DNA of 64,000 nt, taken from contig MNCI01026285.1 of NCBI GenBank assembly GCA_015680685.1, positions 328,617-392,616 of the forward strand, read 5' to 3'. The position numbers were made by a program, and so were the translations under genes. This document shows positions 45,550 through 57,923 of this stretch, in pieces. A model generated the notes under the pieces. That model was given only the letters and a program-made list of their open reading frames with translations, made no database searches and was not told where the DNA came from. This stretch comes from Gnetum montanum (Eukaryota > Streptophyta > Gnetopsida > Gnetales > Gnetaceae). Positions within the stretch are counted from its first letter, which is position 1; every line of letters begins with the position of its first letter.

Positions 45550-46832
45550 AAGTGAAATCTAGGGTGCCCTAGATGTTCCCGCAGATCATCCAAGGACTTG
45601 AGAGGGATGCAAAATGGGGGTAACAGAGCAAGAAGATGTAGATATTTAAAGTAATACATTGAAAATATCACAATTATCTCTGGAATTGTACAAAAAATGA
45701 AATTATTAATTTTATTAAATAAAGAAATAATGAGTTCAAAGGGGTGTACAAATTTGATACCAAAGAGGGAGTGCAAAAGAAGGTTCACTTAGGTAGGGAT
45801 TCAAAGCCCATTGAAGCCAAGATCAACTCCACGATTTGGTAACTCTATGACTCATGATGCTATCAAACCTCCTTTCTCATGACAATAGATCTACAATGTT
45901 GGCTATTGTAGGGGTTAGGAAAATGTGAAGGATTAGGGTAGCCAAACTGCACCATGCTAGGATTTGGGCATCCCATGGGGGTAATGTTGACACCCAAAGT
46001 TCATAGATCCTAAGGGAAGTAACATGTTGTAGAGGTTCCACACTGCTACGCATGAAAAAGTTATGTTTCTGCTAAGGAAGTAGTGTGCTAAATTACAAAA
46101 TTATGGAACCTTGACATGGTGCCAAGGTTTTGTTTTTATAGGGTTATGGCCATGATTTGGGCTACAAATGGCTAATTCATTGACTAAAAATTTACTACCA
46201 AATTGCTAATTTATTTGTTGCAAATTAGCTACCAAATTGCTGAAAATTGGCTACCATGTTTAGGGGGTGGTAGGTGAGAGCCACCCCCATGCATTCTAGC
46301 TATTTAACCCCTCCATGCTATCTGACCCCCTCTCTCCTAGCTAGCTAAGCCCCTCCCATTTGGGGGAGGGGAGAGTGTCAATGTTGAGGAAGGATGGGAG
46401 GTCAACATTGGGGGTGATGGTCAACCCCTCTAGGCTAGGCCATACCCCTTTCTATGGTGGGGATAGGTGAGTTCTTACCCCCTTGCACTCCTCCATGCTA
46501 ACCTTGAAGTCTTCTAGCTAGCTAACCCCGTACAAGGGGTGTGTCAGCGTAGAGAAATGTATGCCCCACATAAAACACATCAAATTACCATTTTTGGCAT
46601 TCCAAAAGGCATTTTTGACTTCCCCAAGTCCAAATATAGATAATAGATAACTCTTTTCACTTGGGGAATGAGGCTTTGGTCACCTATGAAGCATTTTTTA
46701 GCTCCAAAAGTATGACGCATGTGAGATTGTCCCTTTATGGGTTACAACCTTCACATTTATAATAAAAATATTACCTTAAGTTTCATGGGATGGGATTACA
46801 AAGCTTTAAACATGAAATTTGGTGGTGTTTCA
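45550..46832 (-). repeat. 3' LTR of element D2
   Basis: It matches the D1 LTRs: 'cagatcatccaaggacttg' at 45,583, 'ggttcacttaggtagg' at 45,782, 'gatcaactccacgatttgg' at 45,820 and 'ggcattccaaaaggcatttt' at 46,595. On the minus strand it starts TGAAACACCACC at 46,832, preceded by AAAAAGGAG (seen on + as 'ctcctttttg'), a plausible PPT. The low-coordinate edge lies somewhere between 45,490 and 45,550. Confidence 0.75.
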
Positions 46833-48030
46833 TTGGCTCCTTTTTGTTACTATCTAGAGGATTGACCTAAGAGGCACCAACAAAGAATATAAAACACCAA
46901 TGCAGTTCCACCACCAATGTTTCCTCTTTGTTCTTGATCCTATTGTGCCAAACCATGTCAAAGAGTGCTTGTGATGATGGGATTGGGCTATGATGGAGGA
47001 ACATTAGTGGTAATTAGAGAGATGATCATGGAAGTTAACAATGCATTCCAAGTGTTACCACCATGGCTATAGCATAGTACAGACATATTTTGAAGTGTTG
47101 GTCACTCAGTAAATGCGTTTGAGAAAACAATCACTTCACTCCATCAGTTCTTTAACCATTGGCCTTTAAGGCTACTCTAGCCATTTGGCTCCTTCAAAAT
47201 TTTCTTTCCCTATTTATTTTTTTAATGGGGTGAAACCTTCATTGGGTTTTATTATGAGGGCCAATTTGACATAGTTTTCCTGGTAAGTGATTTGTGTTAC
47301 AGTCAATAGACTTTAGGGTTATCCCATTAAAAGAGTTGTGTTAGACTCAATGGACTTAGTAGTTTTTCCATTGAATGACTTGTGTTACATTCAAGTGGAC
47401 TTGAGGATGAAGCATGTTGAAAATATATTATATGGCTATAGTTCATGAGTGGCAAACATAAGTTAACATTATTGCTAAAGGTATGAAAGGCTATAATTAG
47501 GCTATGCAGCTTGGCTTAAGGAGTAGTGCTACATAGAGGGTGATGGTACAAGAACTCTTGACATAGTAAGACAAACTCACTAAATCTTGTGTATCAAGGT
47601 CACATGGGGATCTACTACTATAATGAGTTGCACACTTGTGATGGCCCTAGGCTTCATCTTGCAAACACAACTCCAAGAGGACAAGAAAGCCAAATAAACA
47701 AAGCATGTTACAACACTACTATAGATATATAAGCCACATGGAGAATAAAACCAAGTCACGCAATTCACGAATGTTGCCAACTTAAGGCCATGATGGGCCA
47801 TGGTACCAATTTAAAGTCCTAGCAGGCCATGGTGCTAGTTTAGAGTCATAGTGGACCACAATGCTAGTTTAGAGTCTTTGTGGACTGTGATGCTGATTTA
47901 AGGCCTCGATGGCTATGACACCAATTTAAGGCCTTATTAGGGCATGGTGTTACTAGTTTTAGGTCCCTGGAAAGTTGTGTTACTAATTTAAGGCCTCAAT
48001 AGCTCACTTTAGAGTAGGCTCAGTTGTCGA
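46833..48030 (-). other. Element D2 3' untranslated region
   Basis: It contains three copies of the ~54-bp unit around 47,285-47,405 (core 'gtgttacattcaagtggact') and six or seven copies of the 'gccatgatgggccatggt'-type repeat between 47,760 and 47,990 (period about 40 bp). Both features are also present in D1, at 19.65-19.76 and 20.1 kb. I see no ORF. Confidence 0.6.
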
Positions 48031-49140
48031 TGATCATCAAATACATGTAATATGGCTTTAGATAGGAATGATTGACTAGATTGGCCATCTCATTCTTGTT
48101 CATGTTGGCTATCCTAAATGCTCTATTACCATAGGCTTTGGTGACTAGGAAGGATCCTTCCCAATTAACTAAGAATTTATTAGTATGCTCATGGATGGCT
48201 TTGAAGACTAGGTCACCTTCCCTAATTTTATGCTTAGTTAAGTTATGGTGATGTTGTTGTTTCTATATCTCTTGATAACATTCAGTGTGAGCAAGTGCTT
48301 ACATACATTTCTCCTCACTAAGTCTAGGGCCACTATCCAAAACTCTTTGTTCTGCTTATCATTGATGAAGTTAATCAAGGCTACTTCAAGTGATGGCATG
48401 TGCAATTCAAAAGGTAAAACATCTTCAGAATCATAAACTAGGCTACAAGGGATTGCTTTAGTTGTTGTGCGATAAGTCATTCTATAGGGCCATAGTGAAT
48501 AGACAAGCTTCTCATGGCATTTACACTTGCTAGTATTGCGCAACTTGTTTAGTAAGGTGATAATGGCCTTGTTATTTACCTCTACTTATCTGTTGGCCTA
48601 ATGATAATAATGTGATGAGAAAAATGCTTAATGCCTAGGTTTTGATAGAAATCTTTCATTAGTAGCTACTAAATTGGAATCCATTATCTATAACTATGGT
48701 AATGGCTATGCAAAAACAAGCTACAATGTTATCTAAGATAAATTTGCAAACCTTTTTAGATGTAGTTTTCCTTAATGGAATAGCCTCAGCTCACTTCGTA
48801 ATGTATTCAGTTACAATGATGATGAAGCTATGACCTACAAAAGACTTGGGTGTTATAGGTCTAATGATATCCAACCCCCATCATTGAAAAATGGCTAGGT
48901 GATCTAAGTGTTATGTAACTCTATCAATGATATGTGTATAAGGTTACTATGTTGTTGGCACATGTTGCAACACTTAACCTTTTACATGTAGTCACTTTCC
49001 ATATGGGGCTAGTAGTAACGTAACTACCTAATCTTAGTGGCCATATTTCTTGGTCCTATATGTCCCCCACAAATTCCCTCATGAACCTCCTCTAGGACTA
49101 TTTTGGCTTTGATTTTACCTAAGAAATTTAGTAATATACC
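48030..49140 (-). pseudogene. int: Element D2: integrase
   Basis: The minus strand from 48,880 reads GLDIIRPITPKSFVGHSFII, VTEYITK, AEAIPLRKTTSKKVCKFILD, and then TIVIDNGFQFSS with the second catalytic Asp, and IEVNNKAIITLLNKLRN with the Glu. The C-terminal 101 residues are open (48,543-48,238): NTSKCKCHEKLVYSLWPYRM, YRTTTKAIPCSLVYDSEDVL, PFELHMPSLEVALINFINDK. This is the typical Tat integrase C-terminus. The zinc-binding domain lies around 49,130-49,000. Several stops are present. Confidence 0.8.
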
Positions 49141-49539
49141 ATCATAGGATCATCAACATAATTTGTTATCACCTATAATGACATACTGCTTCAATATTTT
49201 TCATACAACATCCTTGTTGGTAGTAGTCAAACTTTGCAAAGATTCATCATCCATAATGTAAAATTTGATATCATCATACCACTCCCTAGGCAGGAGAAGT
49301 ATGGATGATAGCTACAAAGGTATCTTTAGTGTTCTGCATGGTGGGAATAGTATAGTCCATGTTTAAGATATGCAACTTATTAAACACATCTAGTATCACA
49401 CTAAGAGCTAATTTTGCAATTGTGTTGGCTATGGCATTCTTATTTCAGGGCATGTGCTAAATATCAACATTTGCAAATTGTTATAACAATTATTTTCCTA
49501 TGTCAAAGTATGGTTGTAATTATTTGTCTTTACATGCAT

Positions 49540-49880
49540 ATAATTCCATTACTTAGTTTACCATAAGTTTGGAATCACCTTTAATTGCTACCATCATTCC
49601 CTTGATTAAACCCATGTACTTTGCTATGTTGTTGGTACATAGGAACTAAAAATGATAGGCAAAGGATTGGATTTGACTAGATGGAAATGTTATGATGGTA
49701 GTAGCACTAGCCCCATGGGTAGTTGAAGCTTCTTCAAAGTGCATGATCACCTCATAACCCTCAATCACTTGGCTAAAAATACTAATATGCTCATTAGGGA
49801 ACTCAAGATCTATGACTGCTTGGTCATCAATAGGTGAAATTGTGAGTTGTACAACTATAGCTTGACCTTTCATTAAGGAT
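49540..49880 (-). pseudogene. Element D2: archaeal-type second RNase H
   Basis: The minus strand from 49,873 reads MKGQAIVVQLTISPIDDQAV, then EGYEVIMHFEEASTTHGASA, aligned with the D1 copy at 22,120-21,773. The conserved first catalytic segment is altered (HFEEAS for the usual FDGAS). The C-terminal half is broken around 49,640. The position between RNase H and integrase is the Tat order. Confidence 0.7.
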
Positions 49881-50393
49881 TGAAAGATGTCATGAAGGTC
49901 AAACTCAATGGTTATGGATTTCCATTAGGTTATGAAGCTACTCTCATAGATATTGGTTGTTATGGCTCTGAGCATGTTATCCTTGCAAATGACATTGACT
50001 TGGCTTCTGTAGAGTGTAGTGTCTCCACTTCTTCAATATGAACAATAGTGTTAGACAATCCTTCTCTACTTCAATGTATTGAGTTTCATGGGAAACTAAT
50101 GCATGGCTAAGATATTACATTGGCATTTTCACACCATCATCACATTTATGACAAATTAGAGAGGTGATGGATGAGTAGAGATGGTTAGGTCGATGTAAAA
50201 TGGTATACACTCTTACGAAGGATAGACTGTTAGTAGTTGTGTCAAATCTTGCTTAAGGTTTTTAAAGGCCTCTTGGAATTAAAGATGTCTACTCATAATG
50301 AACCCCTTTCTTAAGTAAGTGTTGCATGGGCTATAATTTATGCGTAAGCCTAACAATAAACCTATGAATAAATTACAATCTAACTTGAAATCC
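49881..50393 (-). pseudogene. Element D2: RNase H and RT connection
   Basis: By alignment with D1 (22,141-22,640) this stretch covers the RT connection and first RNase H. For example, '+' strand 'ctcatgggcaactaatgcat' in D1 has the match 'ttcatgggaaactaatgcat' near 50,090. Frames are broken in many places and no open stretch is longer than a few dozen codons. Confidence 0.65.
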
Positions 50394-51500
50394 CTAAAGC
50401 TTCTTAAGGTTGGCAGGTGCTACTAATTTGGATATGGCCTTAACTTTATCAAGATCGACACATATCCCTACTTTAGATACCATGATACTCAACATCTTAC
50501 TCATCTTGAAACCAAAGACACAATTCCTAGGATTGATCCTAAGCTCATATTTGAGGTACCATTTAAGCACAAGATTTAGGTCATTAGCATGATCACTAGC
50601 CTCTTTCGACTTAACAACTATGTTGTCAATGTAATCATTAACTAATCCTAGCATGTAATCGCTAAAGATATAAGTAATGACTTGTTGATAGGCTACTCCT
50701 ACATTCTTGAGGCTAAAACGCATCATAGTATAGCAAAAGGTTACCCAAGGATTCATGAAGGTCATGCTAACTTGGTGCTCTAGCTTGATCCTAATTTGGT
50801 TGTATTCCGAGAACCCCTCCATAAAGGACAATAAGGAATGCCTAGTTTGGTATCAATAAGTTGATCAATACTAGGAAATGGAAATTTTTTCCTTTATGGT
50901 TGCTTTGTTTAGGTCTTAGAAATCAATGCAAATGTAGATACTCCCATTTTGCTTAGGGACTAACACTATGTTAGAGACCCATTCTACAAAGTTGAAAACC
51001 CTAATGAAACTAGCTTGGTAGAGTTTTAAGATGTCATCATGAACTACCAAGGCCAAATTAGATCTTATCTTACAAAATTCTTACTTAACTGGTATAACAC
51101 TAGGGTCTAGTATGATGTTATGTTATACTAAGCATGGGTCTAAGCTTGGCATATCTTCATATGAGCAAGAAAAGACCTTAATGTTGCCTTGTAGAACCTT
51201 GGTAATGTCTTGAGCCTATTGAGGTTCTAATGAGGTATTTAGTTTAAGGGCTTTCTCCTCACCACTTTGTGTTGTGACAGGAACCTCAACTAGAGAGTCT
51301 TTGATTATGTTTCCTACCTCTAAGTCAAGGGTTTTGACTAGGTTTCTAGGACACACTAGAGGTTTTTCTATTAAGGCTATGTAGTTGACAAGACTCTTAG
51401 GCTTAAGATCTAGGAAACTAGGGTCAATATACTATTCTACATCATCGTGAGGTCCATTTAGGCTCAAAGGTAGACTAATCAACTCCCAGGTACTCATACT
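50394..51500 (-). pseudogene. Element D2: reverse transcriptase
   Basis: A 145-residue open stretch (50,831-50,394) reads MSFMEGFSEYNQIRIKLEHQ, MTFMNPWVTFCYTMMRFSLK, NVGVAYQQVITYIFSDYMLG, LVNDYIDNIVVKSKEASDHA, LKYELRINPRNCVFGFKMSK and KVKAISKLVAPANLKKL. This is the RT palm with the catalytic YVDD changed to YIDN. The N-terminal part extends to 51,500, aligned with the D1 start at 23,741 ('ccaggtactcat' on +), and has several stops. Confidence 0.85.
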
Positions 51501-52085
51501 TTAATCTTTCATGTCAAACCAAAGGCATATTAACTAGCACTTGGGTAAAAATTAATAAACAATGCTTAAAATGCTATAAAATCATGCAAATACATTCTAT
51601 TCTAGTACAAACAAGGTCATCCAAGGTTATAAATAAGGTACAAGTAAACAAACAAACTGCAATAGGGGCCAAGTAAAGGTCAAACAAAGGAATAAGGTTG
51701 TAATTTTTAGCTAGGCTCATAGTTTTTCCAATTTTAGGCCTTGGTAGGGAACAATGTCATCGTGCCAAGTAGTGTTTAGGGAAGGTCAAACTCCAATATT
51801 TCACACTAATCAAAGGCAAAACAAAGGCAAATAAAATAGATAAAGGAAGTATAAGGCTATGTAAAATGTTGCATGAAGGTTATAAGGGTCAACATTACAA
51901 CATAAGGTCAAAAACAAGATGAAACATCAAGAAAAAAATGCTACATATGGTCAAAAATGGCTAATATAGATCAAAAGAGGTTGGCTTTCACTAGTTATAG
52001 GCCTTAGCAGGACATGGTTCAACGATGCAAAGATGTTAGATGGGTATGGGTATTAGTCAAGGTTGTTTCTAGGATATTTGGGCCT
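51501..52085. other. Element D2 spacer between RT and tandem array
   Basis: No gene is visible. It contains 'ccaattttaggccttggtag' (51,734) and 'ctagttataggccttagcag' (about 51,990), members of the short repeat family found on both sides of pol in D1 and D2. As in D1, no protease could be identified. Confidence 0.45.
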
Positions 52086-52089
52086 AAAA

Positions 52090-55000
52090 ATCAAGATTTT
52101 TGAAGCTTCTATGGTAAGATTCCCTTATTTCCATGCTGAGCCCCCCTCCCCTCCAACCCCCCCTCTCTCCAAGGGGAGTAAGCCAACATGGAAGATTCCA
52201 AGGGGTTGAAAACTGACAAATTTTGATCAGTTTTGGGCATGCATGTGCACTCTTAAGGTTGTCAATGCCATTGGACATTGTCCAAGATTGAAACTTCTTA
52301 ATTTTAATGCTTTTTGATTAATTTTTAGGGCTACCCTCTTCTTTCCATGCTGAGCCCCCCCTCCAAGGCATAATCCAACATGGAAGATCCCATAAGGTTG
52401 AAAATTGATAAATTTTGATTAGTTTTCGACATGCATGTGCATTCCCAAGGGTGTCACTACTATTGGATATGGCCCAAGATTGAAACCTATCATTTTAAAG
52501 GCTTTTTGATGTATTTTCAATGTTAATCCCTTCTTTCCATGCTAAGGCCCTCCTTCCCCCTCTAGGGGGTAAGCTAACATGGAAGATTCCATGGGGCTAA
52601 GAATTGACAAATTTTGATCAGTTTTGGACATTTATGTACATTCTAGGGATTGTTGGTACCATTGGACATTGTCCATGATTAAAACTTGTTAATTTACGGC
52701 TTTTTTATGGATTTTCAATGTTAGCCCCTTGTTTCCATGTCGAGCCTCCCCTCTAGGAGGGTAAGCTAGCATGGAAGATCATAAGCAATTGAAAATTAAC
52801 AAATTTTGATCATTTTTGGGCATATATGTGCATTCCTAGGGTTATCAGTGTTTCTAGACATTACCCAAGACCAAACATTATCAATTTTAAGGTTTTTAAA
52901 TTAATTTTTGAGGTTACACCCTTATTTCCATGGTGAGCCCCCACTCTAATGGGGTAAGCTAATGTGGAAGATTCCAAGGGGCTAAGTTTTAAAAAATGTT
53001 GATCAATGCTTATGCATTCACATGGTTGTTGATGATACTGGACATTGCCCAACATCAAAACTTGTTAATTTTAAGGCCTTTTTATTAATTTTTAGGGTTA
53101 ACCCCTTTTTTCCACACCAAGGCTCCCATCCAAGGGTGTAAGCCAATGTGGAAAATCCCAAGGGATTGAAAATTAACAAATTCCAATCAGTTTTGGACAT
53201 GCATGTACATTCCTAGGGTTTACAGTGCTACTAGACATTGCCCAACATTGAAAAATTTTAATTTTAACACTTTATGATGGATTTTCAAGGTTACCTCCTT
53301 ATTTCCACACCAATTCTACCCTTTTAGGGGGTACGCTAGTATGGAAGATCCCAAGGGCTTGAAATTTGACAAATTTTGATCCATTTTGGACATGCATGTG
53401 CATTCTTAGGGTTTCTGGTGCTACTAGACATTTCCCAAGATCAAAACTTGTTAATTTTAAGGATTTTTATGGATTTTCAAGGTTTCCCCCTTGTTTCCAT
53501 GCTAAGACCCATTTCTAGGAGGGTACGCTAACATGGAAGATCCCAAGGTGTTTGAAATTGAAAAATTTTAATTAGTTTTGGGCATGCATGTGCATTCTCA
53601 GTTTTTCCAATGCTGCTAGACATTGCCCAAGATCAAAACTTGTCAATTTTAAGCTTTTAAAATTAATTTCAAGTTTATTCCCTTGTTTCCATGCTAAGCC
53701 CTCCATCTAGGGGATAAGACAATATGCAAGATCCAAAAGGGGTGAAAATTAGCAAATTTTAATTTGTTTTGGACATGCATGTGCATTCTTGGGGTTGCCA
53801 GTGCTACTGGACATTGCCCAAGATCAAAATTTGTTAATTTAAGGCTTCTTGATTAATTTTTAGGGTTACCCCCTTGTTTCCATGCTGAGCATCACCCCCT
53901 ATGCCTCTAGGGGGATAAGCTAGAGTGGAAGATCCCATGGGGATGAACATTAATAAATTTTAATCAATTTTCGGCATGCATGTGCATTCCCAGGGTTATC
54001 GATGCTTCTAGAAATTATCCAAGATTAAAACTTGTTAATTTTAAGGAATTTCAATTAGTTTCTTAGGTTACCCCATAATTTCCACACTAAAACCCCTTCA
54101 GGGGGTAAGCTAGCATGGAAAATCCCAAGGTAGTTGAAATTGAAAAAGTTTGATAAGTTTTGGACATGCATGTGCACTCCCATAGTTCTTGGTGCTAGTA
54201 GACATTTCCCAATATTAAAACTTGTTAATTTTAATATTTTTGATGGATTTTCAAGGTTTCCCCTTTGTTTGCATGTTGAGACCCCCCTCTAGGAAGGTAA
54301 GCCACTATGTAAGATTTCAAGGGGTTGAAAATTGGCAAAGTTTGATCAGTTTTTGACATGCATGTACATTTCCAAGGTTGCTAGTGCTACTGGACACTAC
54401 CCAAGATCAAAACTTGTTAATTTTAATGTCTTTAAATTAATTTTTGAGGTTAGCCCCTTGGTTCCACATTAATTCCCTCCTCTAGTGTGATAAGCTAGTG
54501 GTGGAGGATTCCAAGGGTCTAAGTTTTGATAAATTTTGATTAGTTTTGAGTAAGCATGTGCATTCACAAGGTTGCCATTGCTATTGAAAATTGTCCAAGA
54601 TCAAAACTTACCAATTTTATGTATTTTTTATTAATTTTTAGGGTTCCCCCTTGTTTTCATGCTGAGCCCTCCCTGTAGGGGGATAAACCAACATGGAAGA
54701 TTCCAAGGGGTTGAAAATTGATAAATTTTAATCAGTTCTGAACATGCATGTGCGTTCTTGGTGTTGCTAGTGCTACTGGGCATTACCCAAGATCAAAACT
54801 TGTCAATTTTAAGGCTTTTTGATGGATTTTCAAGGTTATCTCCTTATTTCTATGCTAAGTCCCCACCTCCATGGGGTAAGCTAATGTGGAAGATCCCAAG
54901 GGGTTGAAAATTAATAAATTTTGATTAGTTTTTGGCATGCATGTGCATTATCTAGGTTTTTGGTGGTGCTAGACATTATCGAAGATCAAAACTTATCAAT

Positions 55001-56640
55001 TTTAAGGTTTTTTAATTGATTTTCAATGTTACGACCTTATTTTAATGCTAAGTGCCCCCGCTCCCCCCTACCCCCCCTCTATGGTGGTAAGCTAGTATGG
55101 AAGATCCCAAGGGGTTGAAAATTAACAAATTTTGATTAATTTTGGACATGCATGTGCATTCTTGAGGTTGCTGGTGTTGTTGGACATTGCCCGCAATTAA
55201 AAATTGTTAATTTTAATGTTTTTTAAATGGATTTTCAATGTTACCTCCTTATCTCCACATTAAACCCCCCATCTAAAGGGGTGAGCTAGTGTGGAAGATT
55301 TCAAGGGGATGAAAATTGAAAAATTTTGATTAGTTTTGGGCATGCATGTGCATTCTCATGGTTGCCAGTGCTACTAGACATTGCCCAAGATCAAAACTTA
55401 TCACTTTTAAGGCTTTTTGATTAATTTCTAGGGTTACCCCCTTGTTTCCATGCTAAGCCTCCCCACTAGGAATGTAAGCCAATTTTTAAGATCCAAAGGT
55501 AGTGAAAATTAACAAATTTTGATCATTTTTGGACATGCATGTTCATTCCTAGGGTTGCTGATGTTGCTGGGCATTGCCAAAGATTGAAACTTATCAATTT
55601 TTAGGCTTTTAAATTCATTTGTTTTCTATTACCCCATTGTTTGCACACTAAGCCCCCCATCCAAGGGGTAAGCCAACATGGAAGATTCCAAGGTAGTGAA
55701 AACTAATAGATTTTAATCAATTTTGGGCATGCATGTGCATTCCAAGGCTTACTAGTGCTACTGGACATTGCCCAAGATTGCAATGTGTTAATTTTAAGGA
55801 TTTTTGATGGATTTTCATGCTTACCTCCTTGTTTCCATGCTAAGCCCTCCTTCCAAGGGGATAAGCTAGCATGGAAGATCCTAAGGGGTTAAAAATTAAC
55901 ACCTTTTATTCAGTTTTGGGCATGCATGTGCATTCTTGAGGTTTTTGGTGTTACTAGACATTGCCCAACATCAAAATTTGTCAATTTTAAGGCTTTTGAA
56001 TTAGTTTTTAGGCTATCCACTTGATTCCATGTTGAGCCCCCCTCCAAGAGGTAAGCTAGTGTGGAATATTTCCAAGGGGTTGAAAATTGAAAAAGTTTGG
56101 TTAGTTTTGGGCATGCATGTGCATTCTTGGGTTTGTCAGTGCTATTGGACATTGCACAAGATAGGAAGTTGTTAATTTCAAGGATTTTATATTAGATTTT
56201 GAGGTTACCCTCTTGTTTTCATGCTAAGCTCACCCCCCCTTTCCAAGGTGTAAGCCAACATGGAAGATTACAAGGAGGTGAAAATTAACAAATTTTGATC
56301 AGTTTTGGGCATGCATGTACATTCCTTGGATTGCCAGTGTTGCTGGACATTACCCTAGATTGAAACTTGTGCATTTTAAGGCTTTTAAATTATTTTTTCA
56401 TGTTACTCCCTTGTTTCCATTTTGAGCACCCCTCCAAGGGGGTAAGCTAGTGTGGAAGATCCCAAGGGTATGAAAATTAATAAATTTTGATCAGTTTTGG
56501 ACATGCATTTGCATTCTCAGGCTTGTCAATGCTACTGTACATTGCCCCAAGATAAACATTTATCATTTTCAAGGCTATTTTCATTAGGTTTTAAGGTTAC
56601 TCCCTTTGTTTCCTTATTGAGCCTTCCCCCCTTGTGTGCC
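52090..56640. repeat. Satellite-like tandem array in element D2: 23 units of about 190-195 bp
   Basis: Each unit has a segment like 'tttccatgctaagccccc', then 'gggtaagctaacatggaaga', then 'ccaaggggttgaaaattga', then 'ttggacatgcatgtgcattc', then 'ctactggacattgcccaaga' and 'caaaacttgttaattttaag'. The CATGCATG-type word recurs at about 52,235, 52,430, 53,200, 53,390 and so on to 56,505. I count 23 units, 18 of which keep an exact CATGCATG (RY word). Small ORFs on the minus strand that begin in this word (such as 52,278-52,084, 53,058-52,861 and 56,152-55,910) are repeat products. The array sits where D1 has its own ~190-bp array. Confidence 0.9.
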
Positions 56641-57920
56641 ACACCCCCCTCCTCCTCCCCACCTCTACAAGGGGGCTAAGCCAAGGGATAAGAACAAAGG
56701 GGGTTATCAATTATCAAAGGTTGTGGAGGGGCACCAAGGATGTTAATGTAAGAATTATGCTTACTAGAAGTTGGGAAGATGATTTTTATGTTATACCCAT
56801 TAAGCCTCCACATTGGCCCCACACTGTAGAGCATGGAGGGGGGATCTCCCAACATGGGGTGTGATACAAGTTTGCAAATTGGCTTGTTCCAATGCAAAAA
56901 AAGAAAATAAGCTATTAGAGGCTATACAAAGGTATAGAGGTTAAATATGGTAACTAGGTGGTCAATTTATGGAATTTTGTGTTACCTCCCATTCATCCAT
57001 GCTATAACCAAGGTGTATAGCATGGATGAGGAATCTCCTAGTGTGGAACCACTAAATTGAAAGGTTTTAACCACTTTCAACTAGGTTTTCCAAGGTTTAG
57101 GGGCCACTAGGAGTGATTAGATAGATTCTTGGTTATGTAGGCCCCTTCTAGGGGTTAGATCTAGGTGTGATGGGTAGTGGGGGATATGAATGAGGGTTAC
57201 CCCCTTTATTCCATGCTAAGCCCCCCACCTTCCTCCAAGGGGTTTAGCCAACATGGACACCCAAGGTCTATTTTTAGAAAAGTTTGCTCTCCTTTTAGAG
57301 CTTAGGGTTGGATGATGCAAACTGCAACTTCCAAACGAAATATAAGAAAGTTAGTTTTAAATGGTTGTGAGGGGTGGAAGATATGCATCCACACTGAGTA
57401 TGGTACCCCCAATGTGGATGCATAGGGGTTAAGGCTTGGGTATGATTCTATGTGTTAAAAGGGTCAAAACTCCAATGTTGATATAGTTTGTAACCCAAAA
57501 GTACCATGCAAGAGGACATAGGGTGGGACCCATGGTTTTATAAACTTAAAAATTTAAAAATTAAGAAAGAAATAGGAAATTTTTGTTTCCTCTTCCCCCA
57601 CCCCACCACCCTCCACCCACTCCGAACATGAAAGATACTTTCTCCCCCTTGGACTTTAGTGAATGTGGAGTTGTCATACATAGAATTAGCAAGTAGGTGT
57701 TTAGAGTGGAAACACTAGGTTTAATGGATTTTTAATGTTAAAAATTGCATAAACTATTCACAAACCACCATTCTATCAACCAAAATAGTGGAGAAAAGCC
57801 TTGGCATTAATTTTTATAGTAGATCTTACAAAATTTCAATGTTGAAACTTTTCATTCTTCTCTTGGCTAGTGTTGAAGCCCGAACTCCTTCAGATTCCAA
57901 GCCTTCCTTCAACATTGATC
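56641..57920. other. Element D2 region between array and opposite-strand gene
   Basis: Irregular copies of the D1-style core are seen near 56,800-56,860 ('gcctccacattggccccaca'), 56,990-57,030 and 57,210-57,260. The D2 array therefore grades into the D1 type of unit, which supports a common origin. No coding region is convincing. The last ~100 bp before 57,924 would be the promoter or leader of the + strand gene; I see no clear TATA box. Confidence 0.45.
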
Positions 57921-57923
57921 ATC

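Noticed and set aside
48245-48436. + strand ORF of 63 codons
   Set aside because: It is the shadow of the D2 integrase C-terminus on the minus strand.
52090-56640. CRISPR-like array of repeats
   Set aside because: Units are ~190 bp, directly adjacent and diverged over their full length, with no short identical repeats separated by unique spacers. The context is a plant retrotransposon.
56497-56897. Small ORFs around the end of the D2 array
   Set aside because: Composed of array units and C-rich linker; they overlap on both strands without any conserved counterpart.
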